Of a stretch of 64,000 bases of DNA, positions 51,827-62,000 are shown piece after piece (the stretch's first letter is position 1; the number at the start of each line of letters is the position of its first letter). A program made the position numbers and the translations under genes. The stretch comes from Alphaproteobacteria bacterium (GTDB lineage Bacteria > Pseudomonadota > Alphaproteobacteria > Rs-D84): contig JAFXUI010000004.1 of assembly GCA_017535105.1 (NCBI GenBank), positions 1-64,000 of the forward strand, given 5' to 3'. The notes beneath the pieces are model-generated. The model worked only from the letters and a program-made list of their open reading frames with translations. It made no database searches and was not told the DNA's origin.

Positions 51827-53734
51827 TTAGATTTTGTTATTATTTATTTGGTCTAACGTTTCTTGGAATACAGTGGCACCACCTGCATCGGTACCATTAA
51901 TTAAACGTATCGTTTCTTCTGTAACTTCTGTTTGGCTGTATGAGCATTTTAGCGATACTTTAACACGACGGCATGGTGGATAGTTGGTTTCACCAATCAG
52001 ATTGTCGCCTTCTGTTTTGTTGAAACATGCTTCGTTGCCTGTACCTGTCATATATCCTGCGCGGCAACTGCATTGGTTTTCACCATGCCCGATTGGTTTT
52101 AAGCCATCATCAAGCTTGAATATTGTATCCGCTTTTTTATCTATTGTACTTTTCATAAAATTATATACTTCTGTGGCACGTTCTTCGGATAGTGTTTGGT
52201 TTCTCTTATCTGTTCCAACCGGGTCTGTATATCCTTCAACCCCAGTGATAACACATTCTTTATATGCCTTAGAATCATCTATTGTATTGATAAAATCGGT
52301 AAGGATTTTTTTTGCTTCGTCTACAAGTACTGATTCATTGATTTCGAACATTGCGCCACTGTCCAAATTGGCTTCGCCAGTTATTGTTATTGCTTCGCGA
52401 TTGTGGAATATGTCTTCCTGTGGTTCGTCTGGTGCGCCACAAATACCGTTATTGACTCTTTTTGGTTGTTGGCATTGGCATGATGTGATGCCATCTTGTG
52501 TCACAGGATCAAAACCATCTGAACATGTTGGTTTACATCCATTTCTTTCTTCAATATGTAAATGTTCAGTGTCAGTTTTATCTATGCCTTCCAGTGAACA
52601 ACCTTGATGATTATTTACTGGGACACATTTGTTTTGATACCATGCTTCATCGTCATTTTGACATTTACAACCAGAGCCAGTTTCATCGGCAATACGTCCA
52701 CCAGTGCAAGTTTCGCATTTGTTTTCTTTGTCGTTAAAGTATTGGTGGTTGTCAGTACATTTACAATGTGGGTATGTACCAGATGCATTACTTGGGCAAA
52801 CCGCTGTTTGTTGGGGCAGGCTGTTTATTTGCTGTTCCAAGTTTTCAAGTGGTTCGATTTTGTCGGTACGTTTTTTGTTGGGGTTGTTGACGGTGGTATT
52901 AGCCAGGGCAGAGCCAATTGCGCCCGCGCCGGCGACAATTATACCGGTCTGTAATTTTTCAGCAGTGGCATTTTTTTGTGCCGCCCATGCCGCAGCATCC
53001 GCGCCACCCAATAACAATGCTCGTGCCACAGAAGCGTACGAACCCGCAACAATGCCGGTTCCGACATCGTCATATAAACCTGTTTCGGCCTTGTCCCATA
53101 CAACTTCGGATTCAATACCGGGTTTTATACCCAATGCCTCTTTACGTACTTTAAGATCGTTGGACAAAGTCGCATATTGCGCATACAGGTTAAACAGTTC
53201 GTTTCCGCCCGGCAATTCAATATTTGTTTTGCCACCCGCGACCGCTGGATAATTACCATATTCGCAACGAAAGGTATTTATGTATGCACCCATTTCGTTT
53301 TCAATATTACGGTCGGCGTTTTGTTCAGACAATGCTTCGCCAATCATCATACCACCAATACCGGTGACACCAATTCCCGCCGCACCAATAAGTTTGTTTT
53401 TCAATGATGTTTCGTTTTCGTGCGCCGCATCGGAATTCGCCTGTAATTGTTGCAAATCTTGATTGTTTGACCCATTGCCGTTGCTATCATTGTCTTCATC
53501 ATTGTCTGACGTGTCGGATTTCTGGGTGGTGTTTTGTTGTGGTTGTGCCGGTGGTGTATAGTTTATAGTTTCTGGAATATTAGCAGGAACATCTTTTATT
53601 TGTAAACGTGTGGGCGCTGGCGCTTCGGCAACAACATTTATTTCTTCCAAGTCTTCTCCTTCATAGGTTGCGTCTTCGGCAAATGCCGGTGCCACAAAAG
53701 CAAACAACAAAAATGTAATCAGTGTTCTTTTCAC
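51827..53734 (-). CDS. Secreted Cys-rich protein with C-terminal OmpA-like domain
   Basis: A 635-residue protein with a signal peptide (MKRTLITFLLFAFVAPAFA). Next come an acidic/Pro linker, two glycine-zipper segments (LIGAAGIGVTGIGGMMIG ~115; IIVAGAGAIGSALAN ~270) and Cys modules of the C-xn-C-x-C-xn-C kind (CPSNASGTYPHCKC; CTGGRIADETGSGCKC). An OmpA-like peptidoglycan-binding domain lies at ~455-570 (GAMFEINESVLVDEAKKIL, GYTDPVGTDKRNQTLSEERA). The conserved Asp and Arg of the diaminopimelate site appear present. The start is GTG at 53734 with no clear ribosome-binding site, 16 bp after the previous stop, so translation is probably coupled. It likely anchors the Cys-rich complex to the cell wall. 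Confidence 0.8.
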   Translation of the reverse strand: MKRTLITFLLFAFVAPAFAEDATYEGEDLEEINVVAEAPAPTRLQIKDVPANIPETINYTPPAQPQQNTTQKSDTSDNDEDNDSNGNGSNNQDLQQLQANSDAAHENETSLKNKLIGAAGIGVTGIGGMMIGEALSEQNADRNIENEMGAYINTFRCEYGNYPAVAGGKTNIELPGGNELFNLYAQYATLSNDLKVRKEALGIKPGIESEVVWDKAETGLYDDVGTGIVAGSYASVARALLLGGADAAAWAAQKNATAEKLQTGIIVAGAGAIGSALANTTVNNPNKKRTDKIEPLENLEQQINSLPQQTAVCPSNASGTYPHCKCTDNHQYFNDKENKCETCTGGRIADETGSGCKCQNDDEAWYQNKCVPVNNHQGCSLEGIDKTDTEHLHIEERNGCKPTCSDGFDPVTQDGITSCQCQQPKRVNNGICGAPDEPQEDIFHNREAITITGEANLDSGAMFEINESVLVDEAKKILTDFINTIDDSKAYKECVITGVEGYTDPVGTDKRNQTLSEERATEVYNFMKSTIDKKADTIFKLDDGLKPIGHGENQCSCRAGYMTGTGNEACFNKTEGDNLIGETNYPPCRRVKVSLKCSYSQTEVTEETIRLINGTDAGGATVFQETLDQINNNKI

Positions 53735-53750
53735 GGCGTTATTTTATTAG

Positions 53751-56700
53751 TTATTGGCACTTGTTGTTAATCCATTGTTTTCTTTCCGCACAGACACATC
53801 TTGGTTCTGGCTGTTCATACCATCCGCCATTTGGATCATCATCGCAATATTGTTTTTGTAACATTTCCCATTGGGTTGCATTTTGGCATTTACCATTTTT
53901 ATCTGGACCGAACAAACCTTTCTTTTCACAATTACAGGTTTGTGTTTTCAATTCCCATTCGCCATTGCATGCCTTTTTCAATTTTTCCAGTTCTTGTCGT
54001 TGGGCTTGGACTTCTTCTATGGGTGGGCAATTCCAATCGGCATCGGGTTCCACACTACCATAACAATCACAGAATTCATCAGTATGCCCTTTATTCACAA
54101 CATGTCCATTTGATGTTTCACAGTTTTCGTATCTTTGTTTTTGTGAATCGGTAAATATGCATTTATTGTCTGTCCATTGTTTTCCATCCATACAGCGACA
54201 AATCGGTTCCGGAACAGTACTCCATTTACCACCTTCTTTTTCACAGAGTTCTTGCTGTTGTTGTAATTTCTGTTGTTTTTGCTGTTCTGCTTGTTTTTCT
54301 GCCTTGACAGTGGCTTTTGTTTCTTGTTTTGTTGCACGTGATTCCTTGCACTTGTTGGTAAACTTGGCCAGTTCATAACCGTATTCACATTCAGTAATAT
54401 CACATTTCGTCACTTTGCCAGATTTATCTTGCTGTTTTACAGTTCCATTGACAGCGTGTTCATATCCCAAGTCTTTAAGTTCTTGGGTTGTACAGTTAGT
54501 ACGTACGGCTTTTGGACAATAACCGTCTTCGCCTGCAATTTCGGTACGTTCGTTGTTGCAATAACATTCATCATTAATCAATTGTCCATCAACACAGGCA
54601 CGTTGTGCAGTTGGTTTTTCCGCCCTTGAAGTTGTTTTTTGTTTTGGACATTTGCCATTTTCGTCGGGGAACACATCATTACCCGGACATATGCATTCGG
54701 TATTAGTGCTGTTCATACGACCATTGGAAGAAGTGCAGTTGGCAACATACTTTGGTGTAGCGTTGCAATAACCGTCTTTATCTGCGACCTTGGTACGTTC
54801 GTTGTTGCAATAACATTCATCATTAATCAACTGACCGTCAACACAAGCACGTTGTGCAGTTGGTTTTTCCGCCCTTGAAGTTGTTTTTTGTTTTGGACAA
54901 TTACCGTTCTTGTCTGGGAATACATCGTTGCCCGGACAGATACATTCGGTGTTAGTGCTGTTCATACGACCATTGGAAGAGATGCAGTTGGCAACATACT
55001 TTGGTGTAGCGTTGCAATAACCGTCTTTATCTGCGACCTTGGTACGTTCGTTGTTGCAATAACATTCATCATTAATCAACTGACCGTCAACACAAGCACG
55101 TTGTGCGGTTGGTTTTTCTGCCCTTGAAGTTGTTTTTTGTTTTGGACATTTGCCATTTTCGTCGGGGAACACATCATTACCCGGACATATGCATTCGGTG
55201 TTAGTGCTGTTCATACGACCATTGGAAGAAGTGCAGTTCGCTATGTATTGCTGATTTCTTTTTTCCTGTCGATTGTTTGCACGCATAACGGCATTATCAC
55301 TTGGGCATTTACCATTGCTGCCAACAGTGCCACCGTTGTGGCATGTACATGTGTCGGTATTGTAATCCCAATCGCCTTTTGTTTCGTTACAGTTGTCAAT
55401 CTTATCTTGAGCTTCTTTAGATTCCTTATCTTTATATACGCATTTGTCATCTTCAAGTTGTGTGCCAGGTTTTTCGCAATGACATTCTTTGTTATCGTAC
55501 CATGTACCGCCGGCACCTCTTTGTAAGCATTTTGTTCTGCGTTGTTCAAGTTCTTGCTCTTGCTGTTTTATGTCACGTGCCTCTTGTCGTACGGCTTTAT
55601 TTACTTCGCGTTTTGTTGGACAAGTGCCATCTTGGGCTGCGTTGCCGTTTTCACAATTGCAAGATTTATTATTATTGGTCAAAGTGCCCTTAGAATCACG
55701 ACAGTTCTTGGCAAACTGCATGCCGTCACGAACAACACATACGTTGTCTTTTGTTTCAAGATATATATCTTCTGAACAATCACACGCTTCGTTTTGCCAT
55801 CTTCCGCCACTTTGTTTGCAAGCCTTTTCGATGTTTTTTGCTTCTTTTCTGGCGTCACGAGCGGTTTGTCTTTCTTCTTTTCTTTCTTGACGTGCTTCTT
55901 GCCTTTCTGCTTTTTTGGCGGCTTTTTCTTCGGAATCGTCTTCGACACATTCATTGCGGAAACTGCTCCATTTCATGCCATCTTTAGCTTCGCATAATTC
56001 CTTGTCAGCCTTTTGTCTGTCAATTGCACGGTCGATCGCGCCAGATGTCAACGCGCCAACCGCCATGCCAACACCAGACCCCAGCATCGCAGATGATGCC
56101 GATGATTGTGCGCGGGTTGTGCGATATGCATTTTCCATATATGTTGTGACATCAACACCAAACCACGCAGGCGTACAATCAAACGTGTTGCCGGCATACA
56201 CTTTTTTAGACGAATATAATGTGGAATCGCCACCCGCCAAGAAATTCACCGTATAGACGCAATCCAATGAACGATCGTCCAGCATCGCACCAAGGCGCGC
56301 ACAGGTGCTGCGCATTTGGTCGCGCATTGTGTATAATTTCTTTTCGTCGGTGGATATTTGTTTTTCCGCGGTCTGACGCAGAGTGCCAAAGACACTCATT
56401 GTGCGAGATGCCAAACCGCTGTCCATTGCGCTACACTGTTTTGCGATTGAACCGCATTTGGAAATTGCGTTATCACCCGCCGATTTACCCAAACATTTGG
56501 AATAGGTTGCACCGCATTGATTTACGATGCACGCATCATAGTTTTTACCACAGTCAATTATGTCATTAAAGGACTGTAATTTAATTGCGGACACGCGGTC
56601 GGCCTTTATTTCCGCAGTGAAAGCCTTGTATTCATCAGCATCGCATTTTGTGTTGCGACGGCAAGAGTCAAGTTTCGTGCCGAACATTGTGTCGGTGTCA

Positions 56701-57221
56701 GATGCGCATTTGCTGAAATTCTTGCCACATTTGTCGGTCATACATGCACGCAGGTCAGCATCGCAAGCGTTTGATGTGTTTGCCGAACGTTTTGTTGCCA
56801 CCGTATTGCCCGCCGCGTCCAATGCCGCACGTTGCGCGCGTACCATATCCGCCAATGCAGTGTCAGACGAAGATGTTCCCGATGACATTGCATCACCCAG
56901 CGATGATGAAAACTGTAACGACTTGTTTTCAACAACAATGGGTTCATCGTTATTTTCTTCTTCGACATATTCTTCGGCAACATACTCATCAATATCGTCA
57001 TCGGAATCTTCCACCACCGGTTCCGGTTCAGCGGTTGTTGTGGTTGCCGGTGTTGTCGTTTGTGTCGTGGTGGTTGTTGATGTTGTGTTGGAATTCACCG
57101 ATATTGTTGGTGCGCGCGATATTGATGCACGCGAAGAACGAGAAACAACCGCCGCCGCATCAGCGTTCATTACACTGAATACATATAATATAATGATAAA
57201 GAGTTCGTTTCGTATCTTCAT
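53751..57221 (-). CDS. Very large secreted protein built of Cys modules and coiled linkers
   Basis: A 1156-residue protein. Signal peptide MKIRNELFIIILYVFSVMNA; start ATG at 57221 overlaps the upstream stop (ATGA). A Thr-rich and then acidic linker precedes two module-1 copies (CDADLRAC...CGKNFSKC; CGKNYDAC...CGATYSKC) and a glycine-zipper stretch (AMLGSGVGMAVGALTSGAI). From about residue 440 there are roughly 14 four-Cys modules of the form C-x(7-15)-C-x-C-x(8-15)-C (e.g. CKQSGGRWQNEACDC), separated by Lys/Arg/Gln/Glu coiled-coil linkers. Three adjacent 83-residue units are nearly identical. Resembles an extended surface fibre; function unknown. Confidence 0.8.
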   Translation of the reverse strand: MKIRNELFIIILYVFSVMNADAAAVVSRSSRASISRAPTISVNSNTTSTTTTTQTTTPATTTTAEPEPVVEDSDDDIDEYVAEEYVEEENNDEPIVVENKSLQFSSSLGDAMSSGTSSSDTALADMVRAQRAALDAAGNTVATKRSANTSNACDADLRACMTDKCGKNFSKCASDTDTMFGTKLDSCRRNTKCDADEYKAFTAEIKADRVSAIKLQSFNDIIDCGKNYDACIVNQCGATYSKCLGKSAGDNAISKCGSIAKQCSAMDSGLASRTMSVFGTLRQTAEKQISTDEKKLYTMRDQMRSTCARLGAMLDDRSLDCVYTVNFLAGGDSTLYSSKKVYAGNTFDCTPAWFGVDVTTYMENAYRTTRAQSSASSAMLGSGVGMAVGALTSGAIDRAIDRQKADKELCEAKDGMKWSSFRNECVEDDSEEKAAKKAERQEARQERKEERQTARDARKEAKNIEKACKQSGGRWQNEACDCSEDIYLETKDNVCVVRDGMQFAKNCRDSKGTLTNNNKSCNCENGNAAQDGTCPTKREVNKAVRQEARDIKQQEQELEQRRTKCLQRGAGGTWYDNKECHCEKPGTQLEDDKCVYKDKESKEAQDKIDNCNETKGDWDYNTDTCTCHNGGTVGSNGKCPSDNAVMRANNRQEKRNQQYIANCTSSNGRMNSTNTECICPGNDVFPDENGKCPKQKTTSRAEKPTAQRACVDGQLINDECYCNNERTKVADKDGYCNATPKYVANCISSNGRMNSTNTECICPGNDVFPDKNGNCPKQKTTSRAEKPTAQRACVDGQLINDECYCNNERTKVADKDGYCNATPKYVANCTSSNGRMNSTNTECICPGNDVFPDENGKCPKQKTTSRAEKPTAQRACVDGQLINDECYCNNERTEIAGEDGYCPKAVRTNCTTQELKDLGYEHAVNGTVKQQDKSGKVTKCDITECEYGYELAKFTNKCKESRATKQETKATVKAEKQAEQQKQQKLQQQQELCEKEGGKWSTVPEPICRCMDGKQWTDNKCIFTDSQKQRYENCETSNGHVVNKGHTDEFCDCYGSVEPDADWNCPPIEEVQAQRQELEKLKKACNGEWELKTQTCNCEKKGLFGPDKNGKCQNATQWEMLQKQYCDDDPNGGWYEQPEPRCVCAERKQWINNKCQ
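54501..55247 (-). repeat. Three tandem 249-bp coding repeats
   Basis: Copies begin near 55247, 54998 and 54749 and encode an 83-residue pair of four-Cys modules (TSSNGRMNSTNTECICPGND ... ACVDGQLINDECYCNN). The DNA is nearly identical between copies, and the last copy diverges at its end (NNERTEIAGEDGYC). This indicates recent duplication or gene conversion, and copy number may vary between strains. Confidence 0.9.
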
Positions 57222-58081
57222 TTTATCGTTGCACATGCGGTGTCATAATATTTACATAACTGGGTTGCCATTGATTTTTCGTCAGCGTGGCCAGCGCCAC
57301 AATTGTTTGGCATACGTTCGTTACATATCTTGGATATACACGCATCACGGCCGGAATTGTTTGCGCACAATGCGTATGCCGAATTTTCACGGGTCTTGCG
57401 TGCGTCCTGGTACGATTTGGCAATGCCGTCAATCATCGCCGCGCTGTTTTTAATGGCAGAGTCGCGTGATGCCACCAATTCCGCACGAATGTCGGACGCG
57501 TATTGATCACAGCCGGTTATTTCGGCCGCACATGCGGAAAAGAACTTGTTAAAATCGGCATCGGTTTCGCACGCGCCAAAATCGTCACCGCACCGTTTGT
57601 CGCCGATAACACAGTTAGAAATCTCAGAAGAGCAGGTTGTTTTGGTTTTTGTTTTTTTAATATTGTCCTTTAATACAGACATTTGTGCACTGATGCCGGC
57701 GGCGGTACACGACTGTTCAATCAACTTGTCGTATGTATCGGTGACGTCATCGGGTGTACAGCCCGCAACCATTTCAACACATTTTGTTGTTGCCCAGACA
57801 TAGCGTGCGCCCGGGTCGGTGGGTGCCTTTTTCAAATCTTTGTCCGAAATATTGTATTTTGCCGCCGCGCCAACCGATACAGATTTCATAGCATTCTTGG
57901 TCGGTGGGGTTCCAGCATCAGCCGTGCCGCAATATTGGCACCGAGCCGCCGGATTTGACGATAAATTTATCGCACAGGCAGAGTCCAGACAGCGCGATAA
58001 ATTCGCGCGTGAACACGCAGAATGTGCCAAATTTGGCACAAAAACAGAAATTACCGCTAAAAATAACAGGTTTCTACGCAT
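57218..58081 (-). CDS. Secreted Cys-rich protein, first gene of the operon
   Basis: A 287-residue protein with a signal peptide (MRRNLLFLAVISVFVPNLAH, cleavage near AHS). The mature part opens with closely spaced Cys (CSRANLSRCLDSAC; RCQYCGTAD) and contains one clear module 1 (CSSEISNC...CGDDFGAC), then C-rich helices to the end (CANNSGRDACISKIC). AGAGAGAA precedes the start at 58081. The stop overlaps the ATG of the 1156-residue gene by four bases, so the two are coupled. I recognise no family. Confidence 0.75.
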   Translation of the reverse strand: MRRNLLFLAVISVFVPNLAHSACSRANLSRCLDSACAINLSSNPAARCQYCGTADAGTPPTKNAMKSVSVGAAAKYNISDKDLKKAPTDPGARYVWATTKCVEMVAGCTPDDVTDTYDKLIEQSCTAAGISAQMSVLKDNIKKTKTKTTCSSEISNCVIGDKRCGDDFGACETDADFNKFFSACAAEITGCDQYASDIRAELVASRDSAIKNSAAMIDGIAKSYQDARKTRENSAYALCANNSGRDACISKICNERMPNNCGAGHADEKSMATQLCKYYDTACATIK

Positions 58082-58100
58082 TTCTCTCTTATGAATATAA

Positions 58101-58129
58101 ATTATAGCAAAAAATGCGGTTTTATGCAA
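58101..58129 (-). promoter_or_regulatory. Promoter of the three-gene Cys-rich operon
   Basis: On the minus strand TTGCAT (58124-58129), 17-bp spacer, TATAAT (58101-58106). Confidence 0.6.
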
Positions 58130-58164
58130 AGGGAAAAAGAATTGTAATTTTTTCATTTTTACAC

Positions 58165-58192
58165 TTGACAATAAAACGTTTTTGTCTATAAT
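58165..58192 (+). promoter_or_regulatory. Consensus promoter of the KPEAK-repeat gene
   Basis: TTGACA (58165-58170), 16-bp spacer ending TTTTTGTC, TATAAT (58187-58192). Confidence 0.8.
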
Positions 58193-58227
58193 AAGGGCAG
58201 AAATAACCACAGAAAAGGGATAAAGAG

Positions 58228-58914
58228 ATGGCTATATCTAAACAGAATAAACATTTGTTGGCAATGCTTGGAACCGGCGCGTTGGCGTTGGGGTTGGCGG
58301 TTTTTGCCTTTATCAGAAATGGTAATGCAAATAGTGCCAAAAGAGATGCTGAAAGGGCTAAAACGGAACTTATCGATAGTTATAAAGAAAAAGCCGCTTT
58401 GCGTAAAGATTCAATCGCAACTCATGATACTTTGTGTTTGGTTCGTAATGAAAATGACAGTTTGCGCACAGTTATCATAGAAAAAGACAGCGTTATTGCT
58501 GATCGTGATACCGCGATTGCTGTGTTGGGCAGGGAATTAAAAGATTGCGAAGAAAATAAAAAGCCAGTGGCTAAAAAACCGGCTCAAACAAAAAAGCCAG
58601 CGGCAAAACCAGTTGAAAAGAAACCGGAAGTTAAAAAGCCAGAAGCAAAAAAACCAGAAGCAAAAAAACCGGAAGCAAAAAAACCAGAAGAAAAGAAACC
58701 AGAAGTAAAACAACCGGTTTGTGACAAAAAGCCAGTGGCACCAGTGCATGTTGATTTTAACGATGATTCACACGACAATGTTGTCAATGTGAATAATGGT
58801 ATCGTTATTAACAACAACTATAATGCGGTTGTCGATACTATCAAGGCAGCACAAAAGAAAGTTCAATATTCTGTGGGTAAAGCCTATACAGGAAGAACTG
58901 TTCGTTGCCAGTAA
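58228..58914 (+). CDS. Membrane-anchored protein with coiled coil and KKPEA repeats
   Basis: A 228-residue protein. One N-terminal helix (LLAMLGTGALALGLAVFAFI), then a coiled coil (~38-110, charged heptads, AERAKTELIDSYKEKAALRK). A Lys/Pro/Glu/Ala repeat region follows (KKPEAKKPEAKKPEAKKPEE, ~118-165). The last 60 residues are Asn/Val-rich (NVVNVNNGIVINNNYN). The rigid Pro/Lys/Glu part recalls the periplasm-spanning linker of TonB or FtsN-type proteins, but the end has no TonB or SPOR domain I can see. The strong promoter suggests high expression. AAAGGG precedes the start. Confidence 0.65.
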   Translation: MAISKQNKHLLAMLGTGALALGLAVFAFIRNGNANSAKRDAERAKTELIDSYKEKAALRKDSIATHDTLCLVRNENDSLRTVIIEKDSVIADRDTAIAVLGRELKDCEENKKPVAKKPAQTKKPAAKPVEKKPEVKKPEAKKPEAKKPEAKKPEEKKPEVKQPVCDKKPVAPVHVDFNDDSHDNVVNVNNGIVINNNYNAVVDTIKAAQKKVQYSVGKAYTGRTVRCQ

Positions 58915-58936
58915 TTTTATGTGTGTACTGAATAAA

Positions 58937-58974
58937 ACAGGGCCTTTGTAAAAAAGGCCTTGTTTTTTTGTTTT
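58937..58974 (+). terminator. Terminator after the KPEAK-repeat gene
   Basis: GGCCTT/AAGGCC stem with extra flanking pairs, then TTGTTTTTTTG. Confidence 0.8.
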
Positions 58975-58986
58975 GCTGTCATTTTT

Positions 58987-59015
58987 TTGCTAGACACAAT
59001 CGCGAGATTTATGAT
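58987..59015 (+). promoter_or_regulatory. Promoter of the autotransporter gene
   Basis: TTGCTA (58987-58992) and TATGAT (59010-59015), 17 bp apart. Confidence 0.5.
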
Positions 59016-59042
59016 AACATTTATTTATACAGAGAGAATTGT

Positions 59043-62000
59043 ATGAAGTTTATCAGAATTTTCTTGGTCGCTTTATTCTTTATGCCGGCAGTATCGCATG
59101 CGGCATCAAATGAATTTACCGTTGCAGCGCAATTGTTGGCGGCGGCGAAAAATGCCGATATTCAACAGGTCCAGGCTCTTATCAATGCCGGTGCGGACGT
59201 GAATTATACGGACAGCACGGGTTTGTCGATTGTTTGTACCGCGTTGATGAATAACGATGTGCGTGCGGCGCAAATCTTACAGATGTATGGCGCAGACGCG
59301 TCAAAGTGCGACCGCCAAATCAAACAATTTAATAACCGAACAAAGCCAAAAGAGAGTGGTGGGCTGTTCGGCGGACTATCTTCTGCCCAAAGCATTACAT
59401 TGACGGCGGCGGGTGCCGCCGTTATTGTTGCTGGGCTGTACTTTTTAACCGATTGGTTGGATCCGGGTAATGCAAATGACCCGTCTTCGTCAAATGGTGG
59501 TTCACACGGCAGTGGCAGTGGCGGTGGTACATCGGGGTCCGAGGGCACACTGGCATTCACATTGCCAGATGGTCCGGCATCATTGGCGGCGGACTATAAT
59601 TACACTGATGCGCTGAATTTTTTCAGTACGGATACTACAGAAGCGCCAATATATCGCGAAAATTATGAATTGATGACCAATGGCTATCGTCAAAATTATT
59701 TGCTTATGATGCATGGTTATTCACCAATGGCACGCGGATATATGGGCATGCAGACGTTGCGCAATTTATCAACATATGCGCCGTTGAATATTTCGGGAAA
59801 TAATATCGGATTGGACAGTTTGTTGGGTGGTAAGCCGATAAATGTTGCGCTGGTTACCACAAACGGTATTGATGTGACGGCAAATGGTGGTGATTCTTCG
59901 TTGCAAAATAAGTTTATGTTGTGGACAACGTTGAATAATGACGGAACGGGAACAAATGGCGCAAGTAACGATATGTTGTCCAGCAAATATTACAACAATG
60001 AAATTATACGTGGTGCGGACAATGAATCTTTGGCAGACGACAGTGTTGCCGAAGAAGTCGCTTTGATTTCTACATTTGATTTGTCGGGCTTTGGTTCGGC
60101 AATTGAAAATACATCAGCGACCGCGGATGATAATTTGATTGCAAAGGTTGTTGGTGGTTCGGATACTGGTTTCACAACGGCGGACTATGTTGGTTTTATG
60201 CCAAATGGTCAGTTAACGATATTCCGTACCGGTGGTGGCACGGGTGCGGGTGGTGCAATTGATTATTATAATTACAAGGCGTTAAATTTGGCGGCGAGTT
60301 TAACAACAATAGAGAGTGCAGGGCGCATGACACCGACTGTTTTGGCAAATGCGTCTGTGATTTCGCCGTTGCATAATAAGTTGGTTGAAACAATTGATTA
60401 TGTGCGCAGTTTTCCTGCATTACAGCAAGAGTCTTTATTCGCATCATTGGTTGATAAATATTATGACGTAAATACTACGGACGGTTTGGCAGATACAGAT
60501 GCATTGCCCAGTACGGACGCAATAAGTTTCCTGTCACGTTTGGGTTCATCGTATGCGCCGATAACAGTTTTCGCAACGGGGGCAAACGAAATAACTGCGG
60601 CCGAATTTCAATATCGTGGTGGCGAAACACTAAAGGCGACATTTGAAAATGCGGTGCCATTATTATACCCGAACAGTGAACATTTATTTATGTCGGTTGT
60701 CGGTGTTGTGCTGGGGTCAGATGGGACCAGTGGCGTTGATAGTGTTTCAAGTTATTCGCCGGCGGGAAAATACTATGTAACACAATGGCAAAACACAAAT
60801 GGAACACCAGATGACACAAGTGATGATACATACTATCGCGGTCGTGTTTGTGGTGTTGCAGGGACGGGAACAAGTACGGTTGACCCATGGTGCTTTGCAT
60901 CGGCGGGTGTGACCGATGAATTGGCGGTGGCAAGCGCGGCGGGTGCGGCCGGCGCGTTACAATCGGCGTTTTCATACATGACCCCGCGTCAGTTGTATAC
61001 GTTGATGGCGTTAACTGCGGATGGTGCATATCTGAAGGTGTCAGATGAAGGGTCGGCATATAATGATATATCACTGACGACTTATTTACAAAATATGTAT
61101 GTTTTGCCAGCGGACTATCAGTTGCGCGTTGACGGTGGCGAAAGTTATCTGAAAGTATTTAAGGAAGTGTTCGGTTATGGTATGATAAACCTGGAACGTG
61201 CAACGACACCGGGTAAAAAGATTTACTATTATGGTGGTTCGGCAACCAATCCAGATATTGTTTCGACCGCGGGCAATGCGTATGCACGCGCGGCAAGCAA
61301 AACAGCATTTCGTTCTTCGGTGGCATTGCCAATGCGTGCGGCAACCATAACAACATCGGCGTATGATGTGTTGGAAAGTTTTGATGGTTCAATGTCGTTG
61401 CCACGTTTGTGGGAAACGTCTTTTGCAATTGGCAACAGCGATAAACGCGGTTTGTATATGGGTGATGTGTTGGGTGAACTGAAAACACGTCGTGATAATG
61501 CAACCGATACCAAAATTGGAAATATGTCGTTCCGTTTGGCGCGTTCGGAACGTGCGTACAATGACAATATGGGTGGCCTGGACGAATTGCGTTTGGGATT
61601 TGATAATGGTGCGTTTCATATGTCGGCGGATTATCAGCATCATTTGACAGACGGGGCATCGCGTTTTTCGGGGCTGGCTAATCCTGTGTTAAACTTGGCA
61701 TCAAATGTGTTGACAACCAACTTTGCATATGATTTTGGTAATTGGACATTTGGTGCGCGCGCATTTTCGGGTGCGATAACAGACGATGGTTTGTTGGAAA
61801 ATGACCCGACATTATCGGCGCAATATATGCCGGCAACATTGGGTTTTGTAAATGGTGCGGGGGCAAGTGCCAGTTGGCAAAATGATAAGTTTGGTATAAC
61901 AACATCGTTCGGCTTTATGCATGAAACAAATACATTGTTGGGCGCACAAATGGACGGCTTGTTGGGGCTGGGCGCGGGTGACACACAATATGTCGATGCC

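Noticed and set aside
54501..55247. Regular 249-bp repeats as a CRISPR array
   Set aside because: The repeats are long, contiguous without unique spacers, and encode in-frame protein modules.
56560..57453. A 297-codon open frame on the plus strand
   Set aside because: It lies antisense to the signal-peptide-bearing Cys-rich genes. Its protein is a Ser/Ala/Val low-complexity shadow with no ribosome-binding site or motifs.
58600..58710. KKPEA repeats as evidence for a TonB protein
   Set aside because: The linker composition is similar, but no TonB C-terminal domain follows and no exbB/exbD genes are nearby.
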